Origin: Luteolibacter luteus
GTDB lineage: Bacteria; Verrucomicrobiota; Verrucomicrobiia; Verrucomicrobiales; Akkermansiaceae
Reading direction: 5' to 3'
DNA length: 64,000 nt
NCBI RefSeq assembly: GCF_012913485.1
Contig: NZ_CP051774.1
Location: 3,472,001-3,536,000, forward strand
The first letter of the stretch is position 1, and each line of letters begins with the position of its first letter. Below the pieces are notes generated by a model that did not search any database, was not told the origin of the DNA, and saw nothing but the letters and a program-made list of their open reading frames with translations. A program made the translations under genes and the position numbers. Shown here piece after piece: positions 37,062-45,785 of this stretch.

Positions 37062-38144
37062 GTGAAGAAAGTCTTCGTCAGCGGTTGCTACGACATCCTC
37101 CACGCCGGGCATCTTCAGTTTTTTGAAGAAGCCAGGGCGCAGGGGGACTATCTTGTCGTTTCCTTCGCATCTGCCGAGGTGCTCTGGCATCACAAGCGGC
37201 GCAAGCCATCGATTCCCGATGACCATAAGCGCGCTCTGATCCAGAGCCTGCGCATGGTGGATGAGGTGATCGTCACCCACGGCCATGAAGAGGGCTTGGA
37301 TTTCAAGGAGGACTTCCTGCGCATCCGGCCTTCGCTGCTTCTCGTCACGGAGGATGACAAGTATGGCCCGCTGAAGCGCGAACTCTGCGCAGAGGTTGGT
37401 GCCGAGTATCGCATCCTGCCGAAGACCCCGCCGAAGTTCGAGCCGGTCTCGACTTCCTCGATCGTTCGCTGGGTGCAGGCCCCGACCGAGGCGCCGCTGC
37501 GCGTGGACTTCGCCGGCGGCTGGCTTGATGTTCCTCGCTTCTCCCGCGAAGGGGAATTCGTGGTGAACTGCGCCATTTCCCCTCTCGTTTCGCTGCGCGA
37601 GTGGCCCTACGAAAAGCAGGCGGGTCTCGGTGGCAGCGGTGCCTGGGCCTTGCTCAATGGCAAGGACGGCGTGGATTCCGAGCTGGATCTCGGTGTCGGC
37701 TGGCAAGACCCGGCGGTGATCCGTGAGACGGGTCTCTGCGTGTGGCGGTCCGGTGAAAAACCGGTGCTCGATTTCAAGCGCAATGGCGATTTCCTCGCCG
37801 GACGCATGGCGGTCCTCTGGACGGCCGGCCAGCATGATACGCCCGGCGTGGTGGATCATCCGCGCGACTATGATCGCATTGCGGAGTCCGGTCGCATCGC
37901 ACGTGCTGCGGTGCTTGAGGCGGACATCGCGAAGCTGGCGCAGGCAGTGTCTCTCTATCACGAGACCCAGCTTGCGGAGGGCATGAAAGCTCTTCCCGAG
38001 ATCAAGGGCTCTCTTGCTTCGAAATACTGCGGCGGGGGCTATGGTGGCTATGCCGTATATCTCTTCCCGGATGATGCTTCGCGCGCGGCTGCGCTTGAAA
38101 GCGCTCCGGATCTCCGGCCCGTCGAGCCTTTCTGCCGGATCTGA
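37062..38144 (+). CDS. Fusion of a cytidylyltransferase-like domain with a GHMP sugar-kinase domain
   Basis: A 360-residue protein starting with GTG. Residues 1-135 are a TagD/RfaE-type nucleotidyltransferase: VSGCYDILHAGHLQFFEEA with HxGH at 14-17, and STSSIVRW at its end. Residues about 142-360 are GHMP-kinase-like: PLRVDFAGGWLDVP, GLGGSGAWALLNG (phosphate loop) and late SLASKYCGGGYGGYAVYLF. The pairing suggests that one protein phosphorylates a sugar and then activates it with a nucleotide, as HldE and FKP do by other folds. Heptose or fucose salvage are candidates. Located between gmd and a GT26 transferase. Confidence 0.8.
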   Translation: MKKVFVSGCYDILHAGHLQFFEEARAQGDYLVVSFASAEVLWHHKRRKPSIPDDHKRALIQSLRMVDEVIVTHGHEEGLDFKEDFLRIRPSLLLVTEDDKYGPLKRELCAEVGAEYRILPKTPPKFEPVSTSSIVRWVQAPTEAPLRVDFAGGWLDVPRFSREGEFVVNCAISPLVSLREWPYEKQAGLGGSGAWALLNGKDGVDSELDLGVGWQDPAVIRETGLCVWRSGEKPVLDFKRNGDFLAGRMAVLWTAGQHDTPGVVDHPRDYDRIAESGRIARAAVLEADIAKLAQAVSLYHETQLAEGMKALPEIKGSLASKYCGGGYGGYAVYLFPDDASRAAALESAPDLRPVEPFCRI

Positions 38145-38152
38145 GCAAGGAC

Positions 38153-38917
38153 ATGCGCACCTGCTCCGTCATCGGACTCCCGCTGGCATGTACCGACTAT
38201 GCCGGTGCGGTAGCGTGGGTCCTTGGGAGGGCTGCGACCACTGAGGCCGCCTGCGCGGTCGAGGCTGCAAATACTCACGTCGCGGCCCTTGCGCGCTCGG
38301 ATGCTTCCTTTGGCGAGGCGATGAGCCGCTTCGACCTGATCGTCCCGGATGGCATGCCTCTGGTGTGGTCGGTGAATGCCCGTCTTCCCGAGCAGGAGCG
38401 CCTGAAGGACCGCGTCTATGGTCCGACCTTGATGCTGGAAACCCTGAAGGCGACTGCCGGAAGGCCGGAGTTCCGCCACTTCCTCCTTGGAGGAAAGGAG
38501 TCCACGCTCATCAAGCTCGAATCTGTTTTTGCTGAACGTTTTCCGGGCGTCTCCATCGCAGGGACCTACTCGCCGCCCTTCGGCGAGTGGCCGGATGGCG
38601 AGTTCGAGAGGATCTGCGCGCTGATCCGCGATTCCGGTGCGAATCTGATCTGGGTGGGCCTCGGTTGCCCGAAGCAGGAGCGCTGGATCGCCCGGCACAA
38701 GGACCAGCTGCCTGCGGGCGTCTACTTCGGTATCGGCGCTGCCTTTGCCTTCCACGCCGGAGAGGTTTCCCAAGCTCCGGCCATCCTCCAAAAGCTGGGC
38801 CTCGAATGGGCCTATCGGATTGCGGCTGAGCCCCGGCGGTTGTTCCGGCGTTACTTTACCTACAATTCGCTTTTCGTCTGGTATACGCTTCGGGACCTCA
38901 TCGGTCGCGGGGCTTGA
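38153..38917 (+). CDS. WecG/TagA/CpsF-family glycosyltransferase (GT26)
   Basis: A 254-residue protein with the GT26 pattern: ANTHVAALARSDASF, IVPDGMPLVW (catalytic Asp region), RVYGPTLML, LLGGKEST, GTYSPPFG, WVGLGCPKQERWIARH, and a C-terminal membrane-associating helix (EWAYRIAAEPRRLFRRYF). These enzymes add the second sugar to a lipid-linked GlcNAc-type acceptor at the inner face of the membrane. It begins 9 bp after the fusion gene. A priming phosphosugar transferase is not seen in the window. Confidence 0.9.
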   Translation: MRTCSVIGLPLACTDYAGAVAWVLGRAATTEAACAVEAANTHVAALARSDASFGEAMSRFDLIVPDGMPLVWSVNARLPEQERLKDRVYGPTLMLETLKATAGRPEFRHFLLGGKESTLIKLESVFAERFPGVSIAGTYSPPFGEWPDGEFERICALIRDSGANLIWVGLGCPKQERWIARHKDQLPAGVYFGIGAAFAFHAGEVSQAPAILQKLGLEWAYRIAAEPRRLFRRYFTYNSLFVWYTLRDLIGRGA

Positions 38918-38984
38918 AATTGCTTCCGGGGATTTCAGCCCTTATTGTCATCAAACAGATCGCTGCCCGCCAGTATCCCTCGCC

Positions 38985-39572
38985 ATGTCAAACATCCACC
39001 CGCACGCCACGCTTCCCCGCCAGGACAAGGAAACCCTTCTCGGCCAGAGCGGCGTGGTCCTTTGGTTCTGCGGGCTTTCCGGCTCGGGGAAATCGACCGT
39101 GGCTGCGGGAGTCGAGCGCGTGCTGCACCAGCAGGGCCGCTTCACGATCCGGCTGGATGGCGACAATTTGAGGACCGGCTTGAATGCCAATTTGAGCTTC
39201 GGCGACGATGATCGTTTGGAAAACATCCGGCGCACCGCGGAGTTGGCAAAGATCCTCTCCCAGAATGGCGTCATCGTCCTTTGCTCGCTGATCACGCCGC
39301 GCGGCATCCACCGGGATCTCGCCCGCGGGATCATCGGTCCCGACTTCGCGGAGGTATACGTGAAGGCCAGTTATGCCGCTTGCGAGGCTCGTGACGTGAA
39401 GGGCCTGTATGCCAAGGCCGCCAAGGGCGAGGTCGCACATTTCACCGGTCGCGACAGCAGCTTCGAGGAACCCCAGCATGCGGATCTTGTGATCGATACC
39501 GAGAAGCTGAGCGTGGAGGATGCGGTGTTCGAAGTACTGGAGTTTCTTTCTTCGAGAAACGCACCGGTCTGA
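38985..39572 (+). CDS. cysC: Adenylylsulfate kinase
   Basis: A 195-residue P-loop kinase that makes PAPS from APS. ATG 38985 is chosen; the longer open frame upstream lies inside the previous gene. Key motifs are FCGLSGSGKSTVA (Walker A), RLDGDNLRTGLNANLSF, FGDDDRLENIRR, ITPRGIHRDLARG, and RDVKGLYAKAAKGEV..FTG. It sits next to glycosyltransferases and 400 bases before cysDN. With no sulfite-forming genes nearby, the PAPS may serve sulfation. Confidence 0.93.
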   Translation: MSNIHPHATLPRQDKETLLGQSGVVLWFCGLSGSGKSTVAAGVERVLHQQGRFTIRLDGDNLRTGLNANLSFGDDDRLENIRRTAELAKILSQNGVIVLCSLITPRGIHRDLARGIIGPDFAEVYVKASYAACEARDVKGLYAKAAKGEVAHFTGRDSSFEEPQHADLVIDTEKLSVEDAVFEVLEFLSSRNAPV

Positions 39573-39692
39573 AGCCACGGCCGGGGACCACTGCGAGAGG
39601 TTCCGGAGAACCGGGTTTTCCGGCAGACTTCGCTCATGACCTTGCTTTCCTGCGCTTTCTGTCCACGTCTGGGCGGCGACTTTCCCGCGGCT

Positions 39693-39724
39693 CCGCCTGT
39701 TAATTTTCCAGTTTTAACAGGCGG
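39693..39724. other. 11-bp inverted repeat downstream of cysC
   Basis: CCGCCTGTTAA pairs perfectly with TTAACAGGCGG across a 10-base AT-rich loop, 120 bases after the cysC stop. No T-run follows, so it could be a terminator of unusual form or a protein-binding site. Confidence 0.45.
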
Positions 39725-39871
39725 AACAGGTGGAGATGAGGTCGTTTCCACCGGGCGAAAAAGTGCCTTTGTCGGATATTGAGTGGCGACTCTCCCGATC
39801 GTCCTTGGTCCTTGATGGATCGGGCCTTGAACACGCTCTGGGCCAACGGCTTTCTTCATCCCGCGGGAAAC

Positions 39872-39897
39872 ATTACCAAGTTGCTTAACTAGGTAAT
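39872..39897. promoter_or_regulatory. 26-base palindrome before cysD, candidate sulfur-regulon operator
   Basis: Left arm ATTACC-A-AGTT, spacer GCTT, right arm AACT-A-GGTAAT. All positions pair except the A/A positions at 39878 and 39891. It ends 82 bases before the cysD start, a normal operator distance. Which regulator binds it is unknown; an Rrf2- or LysR-type protein would be a reasonable guess. Confidence 0.5.
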
Positions 39898-39979
39898 TAT
39901 TGCTTGCTAGCCATCCGGGCGGGCCCTTTCCTCCGGCCTCCGCCGCCGAGCGGTACAGTTTCTTCCGACCACCGATCCC

Positions 39980-40885
39980 GTGCCCAACTACCAACTATCC
40001 CACCTCGATCAGATCGAAGCCGAGGCGATTTTCGTCCTGCGCGAAACGGCGGCCCAGTTCCAGAACCCCGGACTCCTTTTCTCCGGTGGCAAGGACTCGA
40101 TCGTCATGGCGTGGATTGCCCGCAAGGCCTTCCACCCTGCCCGCATGCCTTTCCCGCTGGTGCACATCGACACGGGCCACAACTTCCCGGAAACCATCAC
40201 CTACCGCGATGAATTCGCGGAGAAGATCGGTGCCCGCCTGATCGTCGGTTCGGTCCAGAAGTCGATCGATGAAGGCCGCGTGGTGGAAGAAAAGGGACCG
40301 AATGCCTCCCGCAACCGCGCCCAGACAACGACCCTGCTCGACACCGTCGCGGAGTATCAGTTTGACGCGATGCTCGGTGGTGGCCGCCGCGATGAAGAAA
40401 AGGCCCGCGCCAAGGAGCGCTTCTTCTCCCACCGCGATGACTTCGGCCAGTGGGACCCGAAGAACCAGCGCCCGGAACTCTGGAACGTCTTCAATGGCCG
40501 CAAGCACCCGGGCGAGCACTTCCGCGTCTTCCCGCTGTCCAACTTCACCGAAATGGACATCTGGATGTACATGCAGCGCGAGGGCATCGTGCTTCCAAGT
40601 CTCTACTACGCCCACACCCGCGATACCGTGACCCGCAACGGCACGATCCTCGCGGTGTCCGAATTCGTGCAGCCGCGCGAAGGTGAAACGGTGGAGAGCA
40701 AGACCATCCGCTTCCGCACGATGGGTGATGCCACCATCACCGGTGCCGTGGAGTCCACCGCCGACACCATGGAGAAGATCATCGAGGAAGTCGCCGCCGC
40801 CCGCCAAACCGAGCGTGGCAACCGCGCCGATGACAAGCGCTCCGAGACCGCCATGGAGGACCGCAAGAAGGAAGGATACTTCTAA
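39980..40885 (+). CDS. cysD: Sulfate adenylyltransferase subunit 2
   Basis: A 301-residue enzyme of the PAPS-reductase-like PP-loop family. The GTG start at 39980 gives PNYQLSHLDQIEAEAIFVLRE, matching known CysD N-termini. The PP-loop is SGGKDSIVM. Later blocks are VHIDTGHNFPETI, MLGGGRRDEEKARAKERFFS, NGRKHPGEHFRVFPLSNFTEMDIW and RTMGDATITGAVES. With CysN it makes APS from sulfate and ATP. It lies 92 bp before cysN. Confidence 0.95.
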   Translation: MPNYQLSHLDQIEAEAIFVLRETAAQFQNPGLLFSGGKDSIVMAWIARKAFHPARMPFPLVHIDTGHNFPETITYRDEFAEKIGARLIVGSVQKSIDEGRVVEEKGPNASRNRAQTTTLLDTVAEYQFDAMLGGGRRDEEKARAKERFFSHRDDFGQWDPKNQRPELWNVFNGRKHPGEHFRVFPLSNFTEMDIWMYMQREGIVLPSLYYAHTRDTVTRNGTILAVSEFVQPREGETVESKTIRFRTMGDATITGAVESTADTMEKIIEEVAAARQTERGNRADDKRSETAMEDRKKEGYF

Positions 40886-40930
40886 AGAGACGGAGAACCC
40901 GAAGACATCAGGCACGCGGTCATAACCGGT

Positions 40931-40962
<32 letters not shown>

Positions 40963-40977
40963 AACGACTCGCTTTCC

Positions 40978-42222
40978 ATGGATCTTCTCCGTTTCACCAC
41001 CGCCGGCTCTGTTGATGACGGCAAGTCCACTCTGATTGGACGTCTCTTATACGATTCCAAGTCGATCTTCGAGGACCAACTTGAAGCTATCGAGGAAACC
41101 TCCAAGCGCCGCGGTGACGGCCACGTGGACCTCGCCCTCTTGACCGACGGCCTCAAGGCCGAGCGCGAGCAGGGCATCACGATCGATGTCGCCTACCGCT
41201 ACTTCGCCACGCCGAAGCGGAAGTTCATCATCGCGGACACTCCGGGCCACATCCAGTACACCCGGAATATGGTGACCGGTGCTTCCACCGCAAACCTCGC
41301 CATTATTCTCGTCGATGCGCGCAAGGGCGTGATCGAGCAGACCAAGCGCCACAGCTTCATCGCGAACCTCCTCCGCATCCAGCACGTGGTGGTGGCGGTG
41401 AACAAGATGGACCTCGTCGATTACTCCCAGGAAGTCTACGAGCAGATCGTGAAGGATTATCAGGAGTTCGCTTCGCGCCTCGACAACATCGTCGACATCA
41501 CGCCGATCCCGATCTCCGCGCTGAATGGTGACAACGTCGTGGACAAGTCCACGAACATGCCGTGGTTCCAAGGCCCCTCGCTGCTCTATCATTTGGAGCA
41601 CGTCTACGTCGGTGGCGAAGAGAACCACGTCGATGCCCGCTTCCCGGTGCAGTGGGTGATCCGCCCGCAGAGCGATGAGTGGCACGACTTCCGCGGCTAT
41701 GCTGGCCGCGTGGCCGGCGGTGTCTTCAAGCCCGGGGACGAAATCTCCGTGCTGCCCTCCGGCTTCACCAGCCGCGTGAAGTCCATCCACACTGCCAATG
41801 GCAATCTTGACGAAGCTTTCGCGCCGCAGAGCGTGACGCTCACGTTGACCGACGAGATCGATATCTCGCGCGGTGACATGATCGTGAAGAAGAATAATCC
41901 GCCGACCATCTCCCAGGATATCGAGGCGATGATCTGCTGGTTCTCCAACAAGCCGATGGCCTCCCGTGCGAAGCTCTTGCTCCGCCACACCTCGCGCGAA
42001 ATGCAGGCGATCGTCAGCGAGGTGAAATACCTCGTGGACATCAATACGCTGCACAAGATCGAGGGTGCCGGAACCTTTGCGATGAACGACATCGGCCGCA
42101 TCAGCCTGCGCACCGCGCAGCCAGTGATCCATGATTCCTATCGCCGCAATCGCCAGACCGGCTCCTTCATCCTGATCGACCCCGGCTCGAATGAGACCGT
42201 GGCAGCAGGCATGATCATCTGA
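40978..42222 (+). CDS. cysN: Sulfate adenylyltransferase subunit 1 (GTPase)
   Basis: A 414-residue EF-Tu-like GTPase, shorter than the approximately 475 of E. coli. G motifs are AGSVDDGKSTLIGRLLYDSK (P-loop), REQGITIDVAYRYF, DTPGHIQYTRNM and NKMDLVD. Beta-barrel domains 2 and 3 follow (about 225-414). GTP hydrolysis drives APS formation by CysD. No cysC fusion is present; cysC is separate, upstream. Confidence 0.95.
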   Translation: MDLLRFTTAGSVDDGKSTLIGRLLYDSKSIFEDQLEAIEETSKRRGDGHVDLALLTDGLKAEREQGITIDVAYRYFATPKRKFIIADTPGHIQYTRNMVTGASTANLAIILVDARKGVIEQTKRHSFIANLLRIQHVVVAVNKMDLVDYSQEVYEQIVKDYQEFASRLDNIVDITPIPISALNGDNVVDKSTNMPWFQGPSLLYHLEHVYVGGEENHVDARFPVQWVIRPQSDEWHDFRGYAGRVAGGVFKPGDEISVLPSGFTSRVKSIHTANGNLDEAFAPQSVTLTLTDEIDISRGDMIVKKNNPPTISQDIEAMICWFSNKPMASRAKLLLRHTSREMQAIVSEVKYLVDINTLHKIEGAGTFAMNDIGRISLRTAQPVIHDSYRRNRQTGSFILIDPGSNETVAAGMII

Positions 42223-42262
42223 GGATCGCATCCTTTCGCCGCGTCCACGGCTTCATCACCCC

Positions 42263-43027
42263 ATGTCCCTTTCACGCCAGGTACAACGCTGGATCAAGGG
42301 CATCGCCTACCATTGTGGCTTCAGCCTCCGCCGGCTCCGGTCGGCGAAGGCGAATGTCTCCACCGGCGGCGACTTCGCCGGCAAGGTGAGGCCGCTGCTG
42401 CACAAGGTGGATCCCTATCAGGGCTTCGATTGGCAATCATTGCCGGATGACCGCTCGGGCTGGGGTTCGGATTCCACGGCCTTTGGTGAATTGGTGGCGG
42501 CGATCAAGCCGCGCCGGATCATCGAGGTCGGCACTTGGAAAGGTGGCTCCGCGCTGACCCTTGCCGAGGCTCTCGAAAAGCAGGGTCTGGATGCCGAGAT
42601 CATCTGCGTCGATACTTGGCTTGGTGCCTTGGAGATGTGGACGGACCAGGAAGATGCCGGACGCTTCGGCTCACTCGCTCTGAAGCACGGTTATCCGACC
42701 CTCTACTACCAGTTCCTCGCGAATGTCTGCCGCGCCGGACAGCAAACGCGGATTACTCCTTTCCCGATTCCTTCCGTCACGGCGGCGCAGTGGTTCTCCC
42801 TGCGCGACGTGCGGGCGGATCTGATCTACATCGACGGCAGCCATGAGGAGGATGATGTCTATCAGGACCTTGTCTCCTATTGGGACCTGGTGAGGCCCGG
42901 CGGCGTGCTCTTCGGCGATGATTGGTCTTGGGATGGCGTCCGGCTTGCGGTCGAACGCTTCGCCCGGGAAAACAGTCTCCCGATCACCCATCGCCACGAC
43001 AAATGGGAGCTGAAGCGTCCGGCCTGA
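42263..43027 (+). CDS. SAM-dependent methyltransferase, Methyltransf_24 type
   Basis: A 254-residue protein. After about 60 variable residues comes a Rossmann methyltransferase: PRRIIEVGTWKGGSALTLAEAL (SAM motif I), IICVDTWLGALEMW, RADLIYIDGSHEEDDVYQDLVSYWDLVRPGGVLFGDDWSW. Related enzymes in polysaccharide clusters methylate sugars. It begins 40 bp after cysN and ends 5 bp before the sulfotransferase, so both polysaccharide tailoring genes are co-transcribed with sulfate activation. Confidence 0.82.
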   Translation: MSLSRQVQRWIKGIAYHCGFSLRRLRSAKANVSTGGDFAGKVRPLLHKVDPYQGFDWQSLPDDRSGWGSDSTAFGELVAAIKPRRIIEVGTWKGGSALTLAEALEKQGLDAEIICVDTWLGALEMWTDQEDAGRFGSLALKHGYPTLYYQFLANVCRAGQQTRITPFPIPSVTAAQWFSLRDVRADLIYIDGSHEEDDVYQDLVSYWDLVRPGGVLFGDDWSWDGVRLAVERFARENSLPITHRHDKWELKRPA

Positions 43028-43032
43028 CTCCG

Positions 43033-43821
43033 ATGTTGGTCTTCGTCCACATTCCGAAAACGGCGGGGACCACGCTTCACAAGGTCATTTCCCATCAGTA
43101 CCGGCGGAAGGATATCCTGATCCGGCATGATTCGGATGGCCCGGTGAGTGAGACCTTGGCCGGGCGCTCCGGGGATCTTCCCGAGGTCGTGATGGGTCAC
43201 TACAGCGTGGGACTGCATCGCCATGTGCCCGGCGTGCGCTACATCACCTGCCTGCGCGAGCCGGTTTCCCGGTTGATCTCTCACTACCACTACGCCCACG
43301 GATTTTCCGGCCACTACCTCCATGAGGCCATCCACCGGGACAAGCTCGACCTCGGGGCATACGTCTGCAGCGGATTGGCAGGGGAGCTCTCCAACGGCAT
43401 GACCCGGATGCTCGCCGGACTCGAGAATGTGGAGCAGCCCGTGATCGGCCAAGCAGAGTTGGAGCAAGCTAAGGAAAATTTGGCGGACTACTTCGATGCG
43501 GTCCTTTTTAACGACTCCTTTGATGAGGACTTGCTGCTCTTGGCCTCACGCATGGGCTGGTCGACTCCTTACTATCTTCGCCGGAAGGTCGGAAGTTATC
43601 CTGCTTCGGCGGGCAAGCCGGACGCCGGAACCCGGAAGTTGATTGAGGATCGGAATGAAATCGATCTGCAGCTCTATCATTGGGCTAAGCATCGATTTCG
43701 GGGTGTTGCCGCGGCGGAGCCGGATCTGGCGGCCCGGACGGCTGCCTTCCGGTCGCGAAATCGCGGGATTGGCAAGCTCGTCTTTCTCGCAAGGGAGCTC
43801 CGGCGTCGCTTGGAGGATTGA
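43033..43821 (+). CDS. Carbohydrate sulfotransferase (sulfotransferase family 2-like)
   Basis: A 262-residue protein. ATG 43033 begins MLVFVHIPKTAGTTLHKVI, in which PKTAGTT is the 5'-phosphosulfate-binding loop (residues 8-14). The 3'-phosphate site is YITCLREPVSRLISHYHYAHG (about 70-90), with the usual Arg and Ser. Such enzymes move sulfate from PAPS to sugar hydroxyls, as in heparan or uronosyl 2-O-sulfotransferases. It is preceded directly by a methyltransferase and cysDN, which would supply PAPS with cysC. This makes a sulfated polysaccharide likely. Confidence 0.85.
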   Translation: MLVFVHIPKTAGTTLHKVISHQYRRKDILIRHDSDGPVSETLAGRSGDLPEVVMGHYSVGLHRHVPGVRYITCLREPVSRLISHYHYAHGFSGHYLHEAIHRDKLDLGAYVCSGLAGELSNGMTRMLAGLENVEQPVIGQAELEQAKENLADYFDAVLFNDSFDEDLLLLASRMGWSTPYYLRRKVGSYPASAGKPDAGTRKLIEDRNEIDLQLYHWAKHRFRGVAAAEPDLAARTAAFRSRNRGIGKLVFLARELRRRLED

Positions 43822-43889
43822 GGGACGTCCTTCCAAAGGCACCCTGACAAAAACGATTCTAAGGAAGTTCTGAACCAAAGGCACTTACG

Positions 43890-43915
43890 ATTTGTTCATT
43901 TTTAATTGAACAAAT
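43890..43915. promoter_or_regulatory. Palindromic operator candidate, copy 3
   Basis: ATTTGTTCA pairs with TGAACAAAT. The core GTTCATTTTTAATTGAAC (43894-43911) has the same half-sites and 18-base length as the copies at 29618 and 30742. It is 209 bases before the polymerase-like gene. Confidence 0.6.
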
Positions 43916-44025
43916 GGCGAGGGAAAAGCTATGGAGTGGTCCAACGAAAGCTGGAGCTGCCCGATGCGCCTCATTCGTTCAGATTCCTTAGGCTTCCTCA
44001 CCTGCCTGATCGGCGTGTGACCAAG

Positions 44026-44058
44026 GGCGGCAGCTTGTCGCGATTCTGCCGCTGATTT
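44026..44058 (+). promoter_or_regulatory. ops-like element copy 2 with an overlapping terminator-like hairpin
   Basis: GGCGGCAGCTTG (44026-44037) differs from ops GGCGGTAGCGTG at two bases. It is preceded by the same GACCAAGG as copy 1. Its GCGGCAG (44027-44033) pairs with CTGCCGC (44046-44052), followed by TGATTTTA. That gives a weak terminator-like hairpin which a NusG paralogue could overcome. Confidence 0.5.
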
Positions 44059-44123
44059 TACGCTTCTATTGCCCGTCTTGCGCGGATGAAATTCCGCGCT
44101 GCCACATCGGCAGCCTGTTCGCC

Positions 44124-45710
44124 ATGGAATCAAGTCAGATCAAGGCCCTGTTCATCATCGTCATCGCGTCGCTTTTCGCGGTGTACCTCGGGGTAGCAGC
44201 GGCAACAGCCCAGTTCGAAGCGATTGCTTGGGTCAGCGGTTTCATGGGCTTGGCCATGATCCTTGCCCTCGGGCGGAATGTCTGGCTGCTGATCCCTGCG
44301 GCGCTTTCGATGGAGGGCTCGATCAATGCATTGCCGGGCTCCCCGCCGGTATGGGCCTTGGCTGCGGCGATCACGGGCACGATGTATGTCGCCCGCTTTG
44401 CGATGCGGCGCCCGGATTTCAACCTGAAGCTCGACCTGATCGACTTCGCCATCCTTCTCCAGCTGATTGTCATCGCCCAGGCCTACACCCGGAACCCCAC
44501 CGGCCTTCTTCTGCTCGGGGGAGCCAAAGCGGGTGGCAAGGCCTACTTTATTTTCGCGGCGGCCTTCTTGGCTTATATCTGCATCGCCGTCACGAAGCCG
44601 CGGGAGAAAAGCCTGCGCTGGGTGGTGGGACTGATGGTCGTGGTGGCCGTTGGCGACGGCCTGATTTCGACGATTTCTGACTGGTCCGCTTCTTTCTCAG
44701 CCTTGGTTCTGCCGTTCTACTCGAACGTTAACTTTGTCACGGCGATCAGCGGATCTGCCGGTGCAGACCTTGACGTCCTTCGTGGTGGTGGTGGCTTCTT
44801 CGTGCTCGGGCAGGCTTTGGTTTTACCCTGCTTCTGCTTGGTCCGGCCGATCAGTTGCCTGAATCCGCTCCGGCCCTTCCTCTTTGTTACGGTTTGTGTT
44901 GGCTGCCTTCTGGTGCTGCTCAGCGGCTTCCGAAGCGGTGCCGCCTATCTGGCCGTCGTTTTCGTGGTATCCGCCTTGATCCGGCGCAAGCCGATCGATG
45001 CGGTCATCGTGAGCCTTCTCGGCACACTGGCGCTCGTCCTTGTCCTCATCTCGGGGAAGGTTCGCTCCCTGCCGTTCGGGGTGCAGCGGGTGCTTTCCGT
45101 CCTGCCGGTTGATGTGAGTTCCGCGGCCCGTGCGGACGCGGAAAACAGTACCGAATGGCGTATCGAAATGTGGAAGCTCGCCCTTACCACCGACCGCTAC
45201 ATCCAGAACAAGACTTTGGGCGATGGTTTCGGCTTCAGCGCTGCGGAAATGAAGGCCGTGCTCGACGCAGCCCAAGGCCACAGCGACTTCGGAAGCTCGC
45301 AGGATCAGATGCTTGCCCAAGGAAGTTACCATGGCTTCCACGTTGAGACGATCCGTTTCACCGGGGTGGTGGGTTTGCTGGCGGCCTTGTTCCTGATGAT
45401 CGTGGCCTTCCGGAAGGCGATGCAACTGATCCGCTTTTATCGAGGGACCCCGATGTTCCCGGCGGTCGCTTTCATTTGTATTCCCTTCGTCATCTATCCT
45501 CTCTGGTCGATGCTTGTGTTCGGCTCCTACCGTTCCGAGTTTCCCCAGTTCATCGTCACCGTGGGTCTGCTGAAATGGCTGGATAACCTGCGGCTTTCCC
45601 AAATCGCCGCGCGGGCGACAGCGCCTGCGGAGGAGCCGGTACCCGCGACTCCGCGGAGGGGACGCTTGCCGGTTCCTGCATACGCCGTGTCCGGGGGACG
45701 GCAGGCCTAG
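44124..45710 (+). CDS. O-antigen ligase/polymerase-like membrane protein
   Basis: A 528-residue protein with about 11-12 hydrophobic segments over residues 1-480, a large loop around 310-400 (ending GSSQDQMLAQGSYHGFHVETIRFTGVVGLLAALF) and a soluble C-terminal tail. The Arg-containing segment LLSGFRSGAAYLAVVF and the loop with His before a membrane helix fit the Wzy/WaaL type. In a polysaccharide locus it would polymerise repeat units or ligate the chain at the periplasmic face. It heads a unit with its own operator and ops-like leader. Confidence 0.75.
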   Translation: MESSQIKALFIIVIASLFAVYLGVAAATAQFEAIAWVSGFMGLAMILALGRNVWLLIPAALSMEGSINALPGSPPVWALAAAITGTMYVARFAMRRPDFNLKLDLIDFAILLQLIVIAQAYTRNPTGLLLLGGAKAGGKAYFIFAAAFLAYICIAVTKPREKSLRWVVGLMVVVAVGDGLISTISDWSASFSALVLPFYSNVNFVTAISGSAGADLDVLRGGGGFFVLGQALVLPCFCLVRPISCLNPLRPFLFVTVCVGCLLVLLSGFRSGAAYLAVVFVVSALIRRKPIDAVIVSLLGTLALVLVLISGKVRSLPFGVQRVLSVLPVDVSSAARADAENSTEWRIEMWKLALTTDRYIQNKTLGDGFGFSAAEMKAVLDAAQGHSDFGSSQDQMLAQGSYHGFHVETIRFTGVVGLLAALFLMIVAFRKAMQLIRFYRGTPMFPAVAFICIPFVIYPLWSMLVFGSYRSEFPQFIVTVGLLKWLDNLRLSQIAARATAPAEEPVPATPRRGRLPVPAYAVSGGRQA

Positions 45711-45785
45711 CCGGATTGGAATTGGAGAGCAGGTCCTTTGACCTGATTGCGTATACTTGGGTGGTTTACCGGAAGCGGTACGTCC

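Larger units (their letters stand above)
39573..39979. other. Intergenic region with three inverted repeats before cysD
   Basis: About 407 bases without a gene. It holds a perfect 11-bp stem (CCGCCTGTTAA 39693-39703 with 39714-39724), a 7-bp pair (CCCGATC 39794-39800 with 39818-39824) and the 26-base palindrome at 39872-39897. I do not recognise a known riboswitch. Confidence 0.6.
43822..44123. other. Leader and promoter region before the polymerase-like gene
   Basis: About 300 bases without a gene. It carries the third operator copy (43890-43915), an ops-like element (44026-44037) and a hairpin overlapping that element. The unit from 44124 on therefore has its own promoter. Confidence 0.6.

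Noticed and set aside
39573-39979. SAM or other riboswitch before cysD
   Set aside because: Inverted repeats are present, but no known riboswitch core could be laid out on them.
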